NCBI GenBank assembly: GCA_046757585.1
Contig: JBHHYR010000175.1
Span: 1 to 8,244 of the forward strand
Reading direction: 5' to 3'
From: JBHHYR01 sp046757585
GTDB lineage: Bacteria > Desulfobacterota > Binatia > HRBIN30
Length of the DNA stretch: 8,244 nt
Shown here one piece after another: positions 1-6,358 of this stretch. The first letter of the stretch is position 1; the number at the start of each line of letters is the position of its first letter. The position numbers were made by a program, and so were the translations under genes. The notes beneath the pieces are model-generated. The model was not told where the DNA came from. It did not search any database and saw only the letters and a program-made list of their open reading frames with translations.

Positions 1-416
1 TGCTCCCCCTCGGCGTCGCCGAGCGCGAACCGCTCGCGCAACGCTGCCCAACGACGGGCGAGCGCCCCCCCGGACAGGCCGTAAAGGCCGGCGTAGAACT
101 CGACATTCTCCCACAGCGACAAGCCGTGGTACAGACTGACCCGCTGGCCCATGTATCCAATGTGGTCGCGGACGCGGCGCGGTTGGTGGGTCACATCGAT
201 CCCGTCGACCTCAATGGCGCCCGCCGTCGGGAGGAGCAACCCGATCAGCATGCGAATCGTCGTGCTCTTTCCCGAACCGTTCGCGCCGAGGAAGGCGAAG
301 ATGGAACCGGGGGCCACCTCGATTGTCAGGTTGTCAACTGCCGTGAAGTCGCCGAAGCGCTTCGTCAGCCCCTGCGCCCGAATAATGATGGGCCGTTGCG
401 CTACGAGGGGGTTCAT
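1..416 (-). CDS. ABC exporter ATP-binding protein, second NBD (YbhF C-terminal-half equivalent), partial
   Basis: ATPase subunit of an ABC-2 type exporter; it would power the membrane permeases from the cytoplasmic side. Only the first 138 codons are in the window; the 3' end runs off base 1. Visible motifs are the Walker A GANGSGKST at residues 44-52 and the Q-loop in GYMGQRVSLYHGLS with Gln91. The LSGGQ signature, Walker B and H-loop lie outside. The Q-loop text resembles the second nucleotide-binding domain of YbhF-type ATPases. The start is ATG at 416-414, inside a 4-base ATGA overlap with the stop of the preceding ATPase gene, which implies translational coupling. Following the E. coli ybhGFSR order, two ABC-2 permease genes should come next beyond the left edge; this is inference. 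ABC ATPase identity is certain; the exported substrate is unknown. Confidence 0.93.
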   Translation of the reverse strand, partial: MNPLVAQRPIIIRAQGLTKRFGDFTAVDNLTIEVAPGSIFAFLGANGSGKSTTIRMLIGLLLPTAGAIEVDGIDVTHQPRRVRDHIGYMGQRVSLYHGLSLWENVEFYAGLYGLSGGALARRWAALRERFALGDAEGE

Positions 417-1375
417 AGGGTGTCCCCTCGTGCGACATGGAGCAGGACGGCTTCCATGTCGAGCGGTGCCGATTCCACGAAGTCGACCCGCACGCCGGGC
501 AACGTACCGAGATCGTGTACCACGCGTGCGACGTCGGGGCTCTGCCCGCGGCGTACGGCCACACGGGCGAAGCGGCCGTTGGCGCGTGCTTCGTCGGTAT
601 ACGGCAGCTGCCGGGCCGCACGGGCGATAGCACCCGCATCGTCGCCCCACGCACGGTACAGGTCCAGCGGCACGCGGTCGCACAGTTCCGCAGGTGTGCC
701 CACCGCCACGACCCGCCCGCTGCCAAGATAGACCAGACGATCGCAGGCCCCCGCCTCGTCCAGGTAGCTGGTGCTCATGAGAACCAGCGCCGTGCGGCGC
801 GCGCGTTCGAGGAGTGCCCAGATCTCGGCACGCGCCAGGACATCCACGCCCGCGGTCGGTTCATCGAGCAACAACAGCGGCGGCGCCGGCAGCAGAGCAT
901 TGGCAACCGCCAGCTTCTGCTGCATCCCGCCAGAGAGCGCACCTGCCGGCCGGTCACGGAACGGACCCAGGCCAGTGTGCGCCAACAGATCATCCGCACG
1001 GCGCGCAAACTCCGAGGCTGGCAGCCGCTGCAAGTGAGCCGTGAAGCGGAGATTCTCGATCACCGACAGATCCTTGTGTAGGCTGAACACCTGGGGCACG
1101 TAGCCGATCTGTGCCTTGAGCTCCGTCACCGGACCGGTCAGATCGTGTCCCAACACGCTGGCCTCCACTGCCTCGACGTCGAGCAGGCCTGCCAGCGCGC
1201 GCAGCAGCGTGGTCTTGCCGGCACCATCGGGTCCCACGATGCCAACGATCTGCCGTCCGCCGAGCTCCAGATCAATGCCCGCCAGGGCCTGCCGGTGCCC
1301 GTAACGCTTCTGCAAGTTGCGGATTCGAATCAGGGGCCGCCCGTTTTCTCTTCGCTCGAAAGACTGCGCGGCCAT
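413..1375 (-). CDS. ABC exporter ATP-binding protein, first NBD (YbhF N-terminal-half equivalent)
   Basis: A 320-residue cytoplasmic ATPase of an ABC-2 exporter. Motifs in order: Walker A GPDGAGKTT (48-56), Q-loop Gln95 in GYVPQVFSLH, signature LSGGMQQK (147-154), Walker B LLLLDEP (167-173) with Glu172, D-loop AGVD (175-178). The H-loop position reads STSYLDEA (201-208), with Ser203 where most ABC ATPases have His. Residues about 225-320 form a C-terminal extension like the linker between the two domains of fused YbhF. The ATG at 1375-1373 begins 4 bases after the adaptor stop codon. The only purine-rich stretch (AAGGG) sits almost on the start, so translation probably depends on reinitiation. 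The reading frame stays open upstream to 1990, but that part overlaps the adaptor gene and has no ABC similarity. Its end overlaps the next ATPase by ATGA. The closest familiar arrangement is E. coli YbhF, a single polypeptide with both domains. Confidence 0.94.
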   Translation of the reverse strand: MAAQSFERRENGRPLIRIRNLQKRYGHRQALAGIDLELGGRQIVGIVGPDGAGKTTLLRALAGLLDVEAVEASVLGHDLTGPVTELKAQIGYVPQVFSLHKDLSVIENLRFTAHLQRLPASEFARRADDLLAHTGLGPFRDRPAGALSGGMQQKLAVANALLPAPPLLLLDEPTAGVDVLARAEIWALLERARRTALVLMSTSYLDEAGACDRLVYLGSGRVVAVGTPAELCDRVPLDLYRAWGDDAGAIARAARQLPYTDEARANGRFARVAVRRGQSPDVARVVHDLGTLPGVRVDFVESAPLDMEAVLLHVARGDTL

Positions 1376-1379
1376 ACCC

Positions 1380-2426
1380 TTATCGCCGGCGATCGGCGGT
1401 TTCGACCTTCGTGTGCCCCGAACTTGGAACATACACGTTGCCTTCCGTGCCGGGCCGAAAGCGCTCAACACCTGCGAGGATGCGGACTTTCGCGCGGTAC
1501 ACTTGGCCCAGGCGATCACTGCGCGTCTCGATCTTTTCGGGCGTGAAGTTGGCCTTGTCAGCGATGAAGCTGATTTCGCCCGGCACGCGTTCCCCGGGAT
1601 GGCTGTCGCGTTCGATCTCGACGCGTTGCCCGACGTGCAGGGAGCCAGCGTCCGCAACCGGCACATAAATCTGGACATACTTATCGCGGGGATCGAGCAC
1701 CGCCGCGATTGCCGTGCCGGGCTGCGCCAGCTCCCCCGGCCAGATGAACTGCGTCTGCACAACCGTGGGGACGGCTGGGGAGTGGATGACGTACTTCGAG
1801 TGGGTGACCTTGAGCTCGCCGAGCTGTGCGACCGTGAGGGTGCGTTTCTGGCGCAGAGTTTCCCAGGTCCGGCGCGCCACGGCGATACTGCGTTCTTCCG
1901 CCTTTGCCCGTGCCAGCATGTCCTGCGCGCGGTCCACGGCACTGCGGGTTTCATCGCGCGCGGCGCGCACCTCGTCGAGCCGCTGCACACTGCTCACGCC
2001 TTGCGCCACCAGCTTCTGCTCCCGCTTGAACGTCTGCTCGGCCAGCTTGGCCGCGGCCCGTGCATGCCGGAGGTCGGCTTGGCTTGCGGCGACATCACGC
2101 CGCCACGTGCTCTCGACCAGTCGGACCCGTTCCTCTTGCGTCGCAATATCCGCGTCGAGCACCGCAAGCTCCGCTTGCTTCGAGGCAATCCGAGCACGAA
2201 TATCCCGATCGTCGAGGACCGCCAGCGCCGCATTCGCTGGGACACGCTCCCCTTCTGCGTACTTCACCTCGACGACGCGCCCGGTGACCTCGGAACGAAT
2301 GACGCGCTCCTCGCCCTCGACGAAACCCGTGTAGAACCGCGGCCGGGAGTCCTGCCGGACGTACCAGACGGCCGCCGTTGCCACGGCAGCGACCAGGATG
2401 GCGCCGAGCGAGCGCTTACGCGACAT
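1380..2426 (-). CDS. HlyD-family periplasmic adaptor (membrane fusion) protein, YbhG-like
   Basis: A 348-residue membrane fusion protein that should link the inner-membrane ABC exporter to the periplasm and an outer-membrane channel. Seen in the sequence: a basic start then one hydrophobic segment (about 7-23, LGAILVAAVATAAVWYV) acting as a signal anchor; a first lipoyl half-motif at 38-73; a long charged, Ala/Glu/Arg-rich coiled-coil hairpin at about 78-200; the returning lipoyl strand (HSPAVPTVVQTQFIWPGE, 215-232); and a beta-barrel region (about 248-335) with FTPEKIETRSDR at 294-305, which resembles the YbhG C-terminal signature. The start at ATG 2426-2424 is chosen because GAGGGG at 2436-2431 lies 4 bases upstream; the frame extends to 2693 but would overlap the repressor gene. 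Length fits the family (about 330-400). It is transcribed after the TetR gene and directly before the ATPases. The exported substrate cannot be read from the sequence. Confidence 0.93.
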   Translation of the reverse strand: MSRKRSLGAILVAAVATAAVWYVRQDSRPRFYTGFVEGEERVIRSEVTGRVVEVKYAEGERVPANAALAVLDDRDIRARIASKQAELAVLDADIATQEERVRLVESTWRRDVAASQADLRHARAAAKLAEQTFKREQKLVAQGVSSVQRLDEVRAARDETRSAVDRAQDMLARAKAEERSIAVARRTWETLRQKRTLTVAQLGELKVTHSKYVIHSPAVPTVVQTQFIWPGELAQPGTAIAAVLDPRDKYVQIYVPVADAGSLHVGQRVEIERDSHPGERVPGEISFIADKANFTPEKIETRSDRLGQVYRAKVRILAGVERFRPGTEGNVYVPSSGHTKVETADRRR

Positions 2427-2430
2427 GGAT

Positions 2431-2436
2431 CCCCTC
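2431..2436 (-). promoter_or_regulatory. Ribosome binding site of the HlyD adaptor gene
   Basis: GAGGGG on the minus strand, 4 bases before ATG 2426. It decides the start against the open upstream frame that reaches 2693. Confidence 0.7.
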
Positions 2437-2457
2437 GGAGGCAACGGACGGGTCTGG

Positions 2458-2474
2458 CATCGCGCCCCGCGATG
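2458..2474 (-). repeat. Hairpin between the TetR and HlyD genes
   Basis: CATCGCG, a 3-base loop, then CGCGATG: a perfect 7-bp G+C-rich stem in the 77-base gap between the repressor stop and the adaptor start. No T-run follows, so it is not a standard terminator. It could affect mRNA stability or the ratio of repressor to exporter, which is inference. Confidence 0.4.
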
Positions 2475-2503
2475 GCGCCTGAGGGGCGGGTGCGGTGCGG
2501 CGC

Positions 2504-3178
2504 TCAACGGCCATGCCGGCTCCGTTGATGGCGTGCCGCGACCTGCTGCAGCCCGCCGAGCGAGAACTCCGTAATGTGTCTGGCCAGCTGCCGTGCGAAA
2601 CGGCGCGGGTATTCGCGCCGGCCGAGGATCTGGAGCATGGCGGGGCGCGCGAAGCGGTAGAAGGCGACCTGACCCATGATGCTGAAGATGCACCGCCGGA
2701 CATCCTCGCGCGCGAGCCGCGGCGCGAGGCGCGCAACGATCTCTGCCATCTCGCCCAGCATGGGACGGATGAACTCGTCAACGATGACGGGCAAGGCCTC
2801 GCTCGGATCAGTCATCTCCCGCTGCATCAGCGTGCCGTGCAGCCCGGGCGGCGGACCGATCAGCAGGTCCAGCATGGCCTGGGCACGTGCTTGCAGCAGC
2901 GCTTCGAGCTTAGCCCGCGACAGTCGATCCAAGGCCGTCGCCGGTTTAGTTGCCCCGCGGCGCGCCAGCAGGGCGCGGGTCTCGGCGAACTGCGCGCGCA
3001 GGACCTCTAGGTATAGCGCCTTCTTCGACCCGTAGTGGTAGTTGCCGGCGGCAAGGTTCACGGCCGCGCGAGCCGCAATGTCGCGCGCCGTCGTCCCATG
3101 AAAGCCGCGTTCCGCAAAGAGATCGCTGGCCGCGGCAATCAGGCGACTCTTGGTCTTGGTCCGGACACGCCGGTTCAT
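2504..3178 (-). CDS. TetR/AcrR-family transcriptional regulator, CecR (YbiH)-like
   Basis: A 224-residue dimeric DNA-binding repressor. The N-terminal helix-turn-helix spans about residues 9-56, with the family core TTARDIAARAAVNLAAGNYH (29-48) and KKALYLEVL (52-60). The C-terminal ligand domain (about 85-215) has the marks of the CecR_C/DUF1956 type: QREMTDPSEA (118-127), FIRPM, and SIMGQVAFYRFARP (165-178). It heads the operon with the HlyD adaptor and ATPases, the same order as E. coli cecR-ybhGFSR, so it most likely controls the exporter in response to a transported or toxic compound. The start is taken as ATG 3178-3176. The frame continues to a TTG at 3214, and ATG 3184 is another option, but no Shine-Dalgarno precedes any of them. 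The 3178 ATG coincides with the predicted transcription start of a TTGACT/AAACAT promoter, suggesting a leaderless message. The effector is unknown. Confidence 0.93.
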   Translation of the reverse strand: MNRRVRTKTKSRLIAAASDLFAERGFHGTTARDIAARAAVNLAAGNYHYGSKKALYLEVLRAQFAETRALLARRGATKPATALDRLSRAKLEALLQARAQAMLDLLIGPPPGLHGTLMQREMTDPSEALPVIVDEFIRPMLGEMAEIVARLAPRLAREDVRRCIFSIMGQVAFYRFARPAMLQILGRREYPRRFARQLARHITEFSLGGLQQVAARHQRSRHGR

Positions 3179-3203
3179 AAACATATGTTTGAAACATTTG
3201 TTT
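3179..3203. promoter_or_regulatory. Probable TetR operator: two tandem AAACA-N2-TGTTT palindromes
   Basis: Plus-strand 3179-3190 is AAACATATGTTT, a perfect palindrome. After one base, 3192-3203 is AAACATTTGTTT, palindromic except at its centre. The junction 3185-3197 (ATGTTTGAAACAT) is also a perfect odd-centred palindrome, so the whole 25 bases form nested inverted repeats. This AT-rich island stands out in GC-rich sequence, lies against the repressor's start codon, and covers its predicted -10 region. That is the expected geometry for an autoregulatory TetR site, probably binding two dimers or one dimer at the central palindrome. Binding by this repressor is inference. Confidence 0.72.
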
Positions 3204-3214
3204 GATCCAGTCAA
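3185..3214 (-). promoter_or_regulatory. Candidate sigma70-type promoter of the TetR-exporter operon
   Basis: On the minus strand TTGACT (3214-3209) is followed by 18 bases and AAACAT (3190-3185). The -35 is a 5/6 match to consensus; the -10 is weak (3/6), as is common in repressor-controlled promoters. Transcription would begin about 7 bases on, at or next to ATG 3178, leaving no room for a ribosome binding site. The spacer and -10 are inside the palindromic operator, so bound repressor would block RNA polymerase. Confidence 0.48.
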
Positions 3215-3376
3215 GACGGGGCAATAGATGCCGCGACGAGTTCCAACGCTCCCCGACGCTCTCGGGCGCTGGGATTATCGCTGCGGTGCGCTCCTAGAAG
3301 TGCGCCGGCCGCGACCTCCATCCTCGGTTAAGGAAGGGGCAAATCCATATGTCAGTGCCTTTGGGAACAGAAGTGC
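3215..3376. other. Intergenic region without a recognised element
   Basis: The 162 bases between the small membrane protein's stop codon and the TetR promoter show no convincing ORF, intrinsic terminator or RNA gene. The only repetition noted is a 7-base direct repeat, AGTGCCT, at 3354-3360 and 3372-3378, 11 bases apart and overlapping the stop codon of the upstream gene; it is probably chance. Confidence 0.5.
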
Positions 3377-4003
3377 CTAGCCGGACGCCCGCAGAGCCAG
3401 ATGGCCGAGCGCTGCCAGCAGTGCCAGCAACAGCGCGACCCACACCCGCGGCCCGAGCAGCACGAAGCCGGGAGCCACCGGAAACGCGAGGGTGTTGGCC
3501 ATCGCGGCGATCTTGAACGCATGCGCCGGTTCAAAAGCGGGAGCCGTGGCCAACTCCATCATGTCGCGGCGGCTGCGGTAGCGGACCACACCCGCAAAGG
3601 TCCAGCCGGGATCGGGCTCGACACCCCAATGCTCGATGTAGCCTCCCGCTGCCTGGCCAGCGAAGGCGGGGTGCCCGGCGCGCTTGAACAGCGCTGGCAT
3701 GAAGTGGTCAGTGTAGGCTCTCAGAACACGCTGTGGCGGCTGCCGATCTCCTGATCCGGGCATGGCAACCGGGCCGGCGTGTAGGCGAATTAGGTTGAGC
3801 ATGAAGAATTCGCCACCACCGTCCGCTTCGAGAAACCTGCGGACAGTTGCGAGGCGTTCCGGATCCGCGCCAGGCGCGGCGTTGAATCGACCCAGGTACC
3901 CCTCAATTTCCTCCGCTCTCAGTGGCCCACGCAGATTGTTGTACCAGAGCGAAAAGGCGCCGTAGCAGACCAGCGCAGCGCCCCAAATCCATATCGCCAG
4001 CAT
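3377..4003 (-). CDS. Small membrane-anchored protein with a DUF1330-like alpha/beta domain, function unknown
   Basis: A 208-residue protein I cannot assign to a pathway. It has a hydrophobic N-terminal segment (about 2-20, LAIWIWGAALVCYGAFSLW), a soluble central domain (about 28-175) and a hydrophobic C-terminal segment (about 178-204, rich in Leu/Ala/Val). The central domain resembles dimeric alpha/beta-barrel (ferredoxin-like) proteins of the DUF1330/EthD type: GEFFMLNLIRL (64-74), AYTDHFMPALFKRAGHP (96-112), and WTFAGVVRYRSRRDMMELAT (134-153). This fold assignment is from pattern memory. The start at ATG 4003-4001 is supported by GGAGGG at 4014-4009, 5 bases upstream; the frame is open further, to 4207, but that part overlaps the helicase gene. 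It follows the helicase on the same strand after 112 bases and may be cotranscribed; I found no clear promoter in the gap. No catalytic residues are evident. Confidence 0.8.
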   Translation of the reverse strand: MLAIWIWGAALVCYGAFSLWYNNLRGPLRAEEIEGYLGRFNAAPGADPERLATVRRFLEADGGGEFFMLNLIRLHAGPVAMPGSGDRQPPQRVLRAYTDHFMPALFKRAGHPAFAGQAAGGYIEHWGVEPDPGWTFAGVVRYRSRRDMMELATAPAFEPAHAFKIAAMANTLAFPVAPGFVLLGPRVWVALLLALLAALGHLALRASG

Positions 4004-4008
4004 GCGCT

Positions 4009-4014
4009 CCCTCC
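4009..4014 (-). promoter_or_regulatory. Ribosome binding site of the small membrane protein gene
   Basis: GGAGGG on the minus strand, 5 bases before ATG 4003. It fixes the start over the longer upstream-open frame and places the hydrophobic segment at the N-terminus. Confidence 0.75.
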
Positions 4015-4115
4015 ATTCGTGCGCCGATGGCGCGTTCCCTGTCTTGGCAATGCGGGAGAAGAAGTTCTGGGACGCGCCGGGTGGATTGCATCGCAAGACG
4101 TTCTTCAACGGGCCG

Positions 4116-6212
4116 TCAACTCCACATCGCCCGCAGTCTCGCCGCGACGTCGACGCGAACGCCCGTGTGTGAGGCCCGCGGTGGGTCCCCCGTGCGCGCA
4201 CGGCCATGCGCCTGCCGCTCGAAGCGGTCGAGGATCCAGTCGGGAATGAAGCGGCTGCGTGGGGTGAAAATGTGGCGGTCGCCGAGGCGCTGCTGCTCGC
4301 GCACGAGGAAGCGCAACGGATGGACGAGGTGGAGGTGATCCCGTGCGCGGGTCATCGCCACGTACAGCAAGCGTCGCTCTTCTTCGATCTGTTGCGGGCT
4401 GCCCGTCGCCATGTCCGACGGGATACAGCCGTCGGCCACGTTGAGCACGTAGACGACCTCCCATTCCCGTCCCTTGGCGGAGTGGATCGTGGAAAGGATC
4501 AGGTAGTCTTCATCACGGTACGGCACGCCGGCCTCGTCGCCGCTTGCTTCCGGCGGATCCAGCGTGAGCTCCGTCAGAAAGCGCTCGCGGGACGGGTAGG
4601 CACCGGCGATCTGCTCGATCTGCTCGAGGTCCCCAACCCGCACGTGCGCGGAGTCGTAGAGCCGCTCGAGGCGCGGCTGATACCACGTGCGCAGCGCGGC
4701 GAGCTGGCCCGGCCAACCGGTCGCCTGGCTGCGCAGGGTGAGCAACAAGGCGCAGAGTCCGGCCCAGTCCTCTGCGGCCGGCGCCGGCGCCCGAAAGCTC
4801 TCGGCGGCGGCGAAGTCGAAGCGGTGCTGCTCCAGGTGCTGCATCGCGCGGCGTGCGTGTCCCGGACCCATGCCTGGAAGCAGCTGCAGGACCCGGAACG
4901 CGGCCAGCGAATCCCGCGGGTTCTCGACCCAGCGCAGGATGCACAGGACGTCCTTGACGTGCCCCGCTTCGAGAAACTTGAGGCCGCCGTACTTCACGAA
5001 CGGAATCTTCCTGCGCCCTAGCTCGACCTCAAGCGGGTCACTGTGGTGTGAGGCCCGAAACAGGACTGCCTGTCGCCGGAGCGCGATGCCCGCCTCGCGG
5101 TGTTCGAGCACCCGTTCGACGACGTACTCGACTTGGCACGTCTCGTCGTCGGCGGTCACTAGGACCGGTTTCTGCTGCGAAGGTCTGGTCGAAAAGAGAT
5201 TCTTGGTGAAACGCTCCTCGCAGAGTCCGATCACGGCGTTGCAGGCGTCGAGGATCGGCACCGTCGAGCGGTAATTCTGTTCCAACGTGACGACGGCGGC
5301 CGGCGGATCGAAGTGCACCGGAAAATCGAGGATATTGCGCACCGTCGCGGCACGAAAGGAGTAAATTGACTGCGCATCGTCGCCGACCACCGTCAGGCCG
5401 CGGCCGTGCGGTTTCAGTCCGAGCAGGATCGCCGCCTGCAGCGCGTTCGTGTCCTGGTACTCGTCGACGAGCACATGGTCGAAGCGCTCGCGCACGGCGG
5501 CCGCCAGCGCCGGCGCGGCCATCAGGTGATACCAGTAGAGGAGCAGGTCGTCGTAATCGACGACGTTGCGTGCCTGCTTCGCCTCCACATAGGCGCCGAA
5601 GAGCGTGCGTAGTTCGGCGTTCCACGATTCACACCACGGAAAGCTGGTACGCAGCGTCTCGTCGATCGGGCACTGCGCGTTGACCGTGTGCGAGTAGATG
5701 GCGAGGCACGTGGTCTTCTTCGGAAAACGTGCCGACTGTTTCGCCAGGCCGCGTTCGTGGCGGAGGAGGTCCATCAGATCTGCCGCGTCGGAACGGTCCA
5801 GCACCGTGAACGAAGGGTCCAGGCCGACTGATGCCGCGTGCAGGCGCAGTAGGCGGTTGGCGACGGCGTGAAACGTCCCGGACCAATGAATCCGCGCCGC
5901 GCCCGCACGCCGTGAGCGCGCGTTGCCGCCCGACGCAGATCCCGAACAGGCGCGGGCAAGAATCCGGTTCGCCCGGCGCGTCATCTCCTGGGCGGCCCGT
6001 CGCGTAAAGGTGAGCAGCAGCAGCCGGTGCGGGTGCGCGCCGTTCAGGATCAGATGCGCCACCCGGTGCGCGAGTGTCTTCGTCTTGCCGGACCCTGCAC
6101 CGGCGATGACGAGCAACGGCGGGCCAGGGCGGGCGGCGCCGCCCGAGATCACTCCGTGCTCCACCGCGGCTCTCTGCGCCGGATTGAGTTCGTCGAGATA
6201 CGTGCCCACCAC
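4116..6212 (-). CDS. UvrD/Rep/PcrA-like SF1A ATP-dependent DNA helicase
   Basis: A 698-residue 3'-5' DNA helicase of superfamily 1A, acting on single-stranded DNA in repair or replication restart. All core motifs are intact: Q-motif LNPAQRAAV (9-17), Walker A GAGSGKT (38-44), Ia LLLLTFTRRAAQEM (64-77), GTFHAVANRLLR (112-123), Walker B VDEYQDTN (249-256), III VVGDDAQSIYSFRAA (275-289), QNYRS (312-316), V STIHSAKGREWEVVYV (574-589), VI EEERRLLYVAMTRARDHLHL (610-629). Length matches Rep/UvrD (about 670-730). Between motifs Ia and Ib is a Gly/Ser/Arg-rich insert of about 15 residues (89-107). The start is GTG 6212-6210, 5 bases after AGGAGG; GTG 6209 is equally possible. The frame stays open to 6623, but that would run through the divergent gene. 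I cannot tell whether this is the organism's housekeeping uvrD or an additional paralogue. Confidence 0.96.
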   Translation of the reverse strand: MVGTYLDELNPAQRAAVEHGVISGGAARPGPPLLVIAGAGSGKTKTLAHRVAHLILNGAHPHRLLLLTFTRRAAQEMTRRANRILARACSGSASGGNARSRRAGAARIHWSGTFHAVANRLLRLHAASVGLDPSFTVLDRSDAADLMDLLRHERGLAKQSARFPKKTTCLAIYSHTVNAQCPIDETLRTSFPWCESWNAELRTLFGAYVEAKQARNVVDYDDLLLYWYHLMAAPALAAAVRERFDHVLVDEYQDTNALQAAILLGLKPHGRGLTVVGDDAQSIYSFRAATVRNILDFPVHFDPPAAVVTLEQNYRSTVPILDACNAVIGLCEERFTKNLFSTRPSQQKPVLVTADDETCQVEYVVERVLEHREAGIALRRQAVLFRASHHSDPLEVELGRRKIPFVKYGGLKFLEAGHVKDVLCILRWVENPRDSLAAFRVLQLLPGMGPGHARRAMQHLEQHRFDFAAAESFRAPAPAAEDWAGLCALLLTLRSQATGWPGQLAALRTWYQPRLERLYDSAHVRVGDLEQIEQIAGAYPSRERFLTELTLDPPEASGDEAGVPYRDEDYLILSTIHSAKGREWEVVYVLNVADGCIPSDMATGSPQQIEEERRLLYVAMTRARDHLHLVHPLRFLVREQQRLGDRHIFTPRSRFIPDWILDRFERQAHGRARTGDPPRASHTGVRVDVAARLRAMWS

Positions 6213-6216
6213 CGTC

Positions 6217-6223
6217 ACCTCCT
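6217..6223 (-). promoter_or_regulatory. Ribosome binding site of the helicase gene
   Basis: AGGAGGT on the minus strand, a near-perfect Shine-Dalgarno. It lies 4 bases before GTG 6212 and 7 before GTG 6209, and rules out the upstream part of the open frame. Confidence 0.8.
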
Positions 6224-6275
6224 GACCGCCGCTCGCGCCGCCCGACCGGGTCGGACGGCGAATGCGGGCGCACGC

Positions 6276-6304
6276 AGGATAAGCGAAAATAAGGCAAAAG
6301 AAAA
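6276..6304 (-). promoter_or_regulatory. Weak candidate promoter for the helicase gene
   Basis: On the minus strand TTTTCT (6304-6299), a 17-base spacer and TATCCT (6281-6276) form a poor sigma70-like promoter, giving a leader of roughly 57 bases before GTG 6212. The segment 6277-6305 is the only A/T-rich patch in the 145-base divergent region, so promoters for both flanking genes probably lie here. No plus-strand promoter stood out. Confidence 0.3.
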
Positions 6305-6358
6305 CGGGGTGGCTGCCTCGCGCTTCGGGCCTGAGCCGGAATGCGGTAGGGTAGCGCG

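Noticed and set aside
126..731. 201-residue plus-strand open frame over the two ATPase genes
   Set aside because: It is antisense to both ATPases, with no ribosome binding site or motif.
1376..1990. N-terminal extension of the first ATPase to 525 residues
   Set aside because: This part overlaps the adaptor gene in another frame and reads as Arg/Ser/Pro-rich nonsense. ABC similarity begins just after ATG 1375.
1317..2528. 403-residue plus-strand open frame
   Set aside because: It is antisense to the HlyD gene, whose domains are clear. The frame has no recognisable motif and reflects high-GC codon bias.
4004..4207. N-terminal extension of the small membrane protein
   Set aside because: It overlaps the helicase 3' end in another frame, and GGAGGG precedes ATG 4003.
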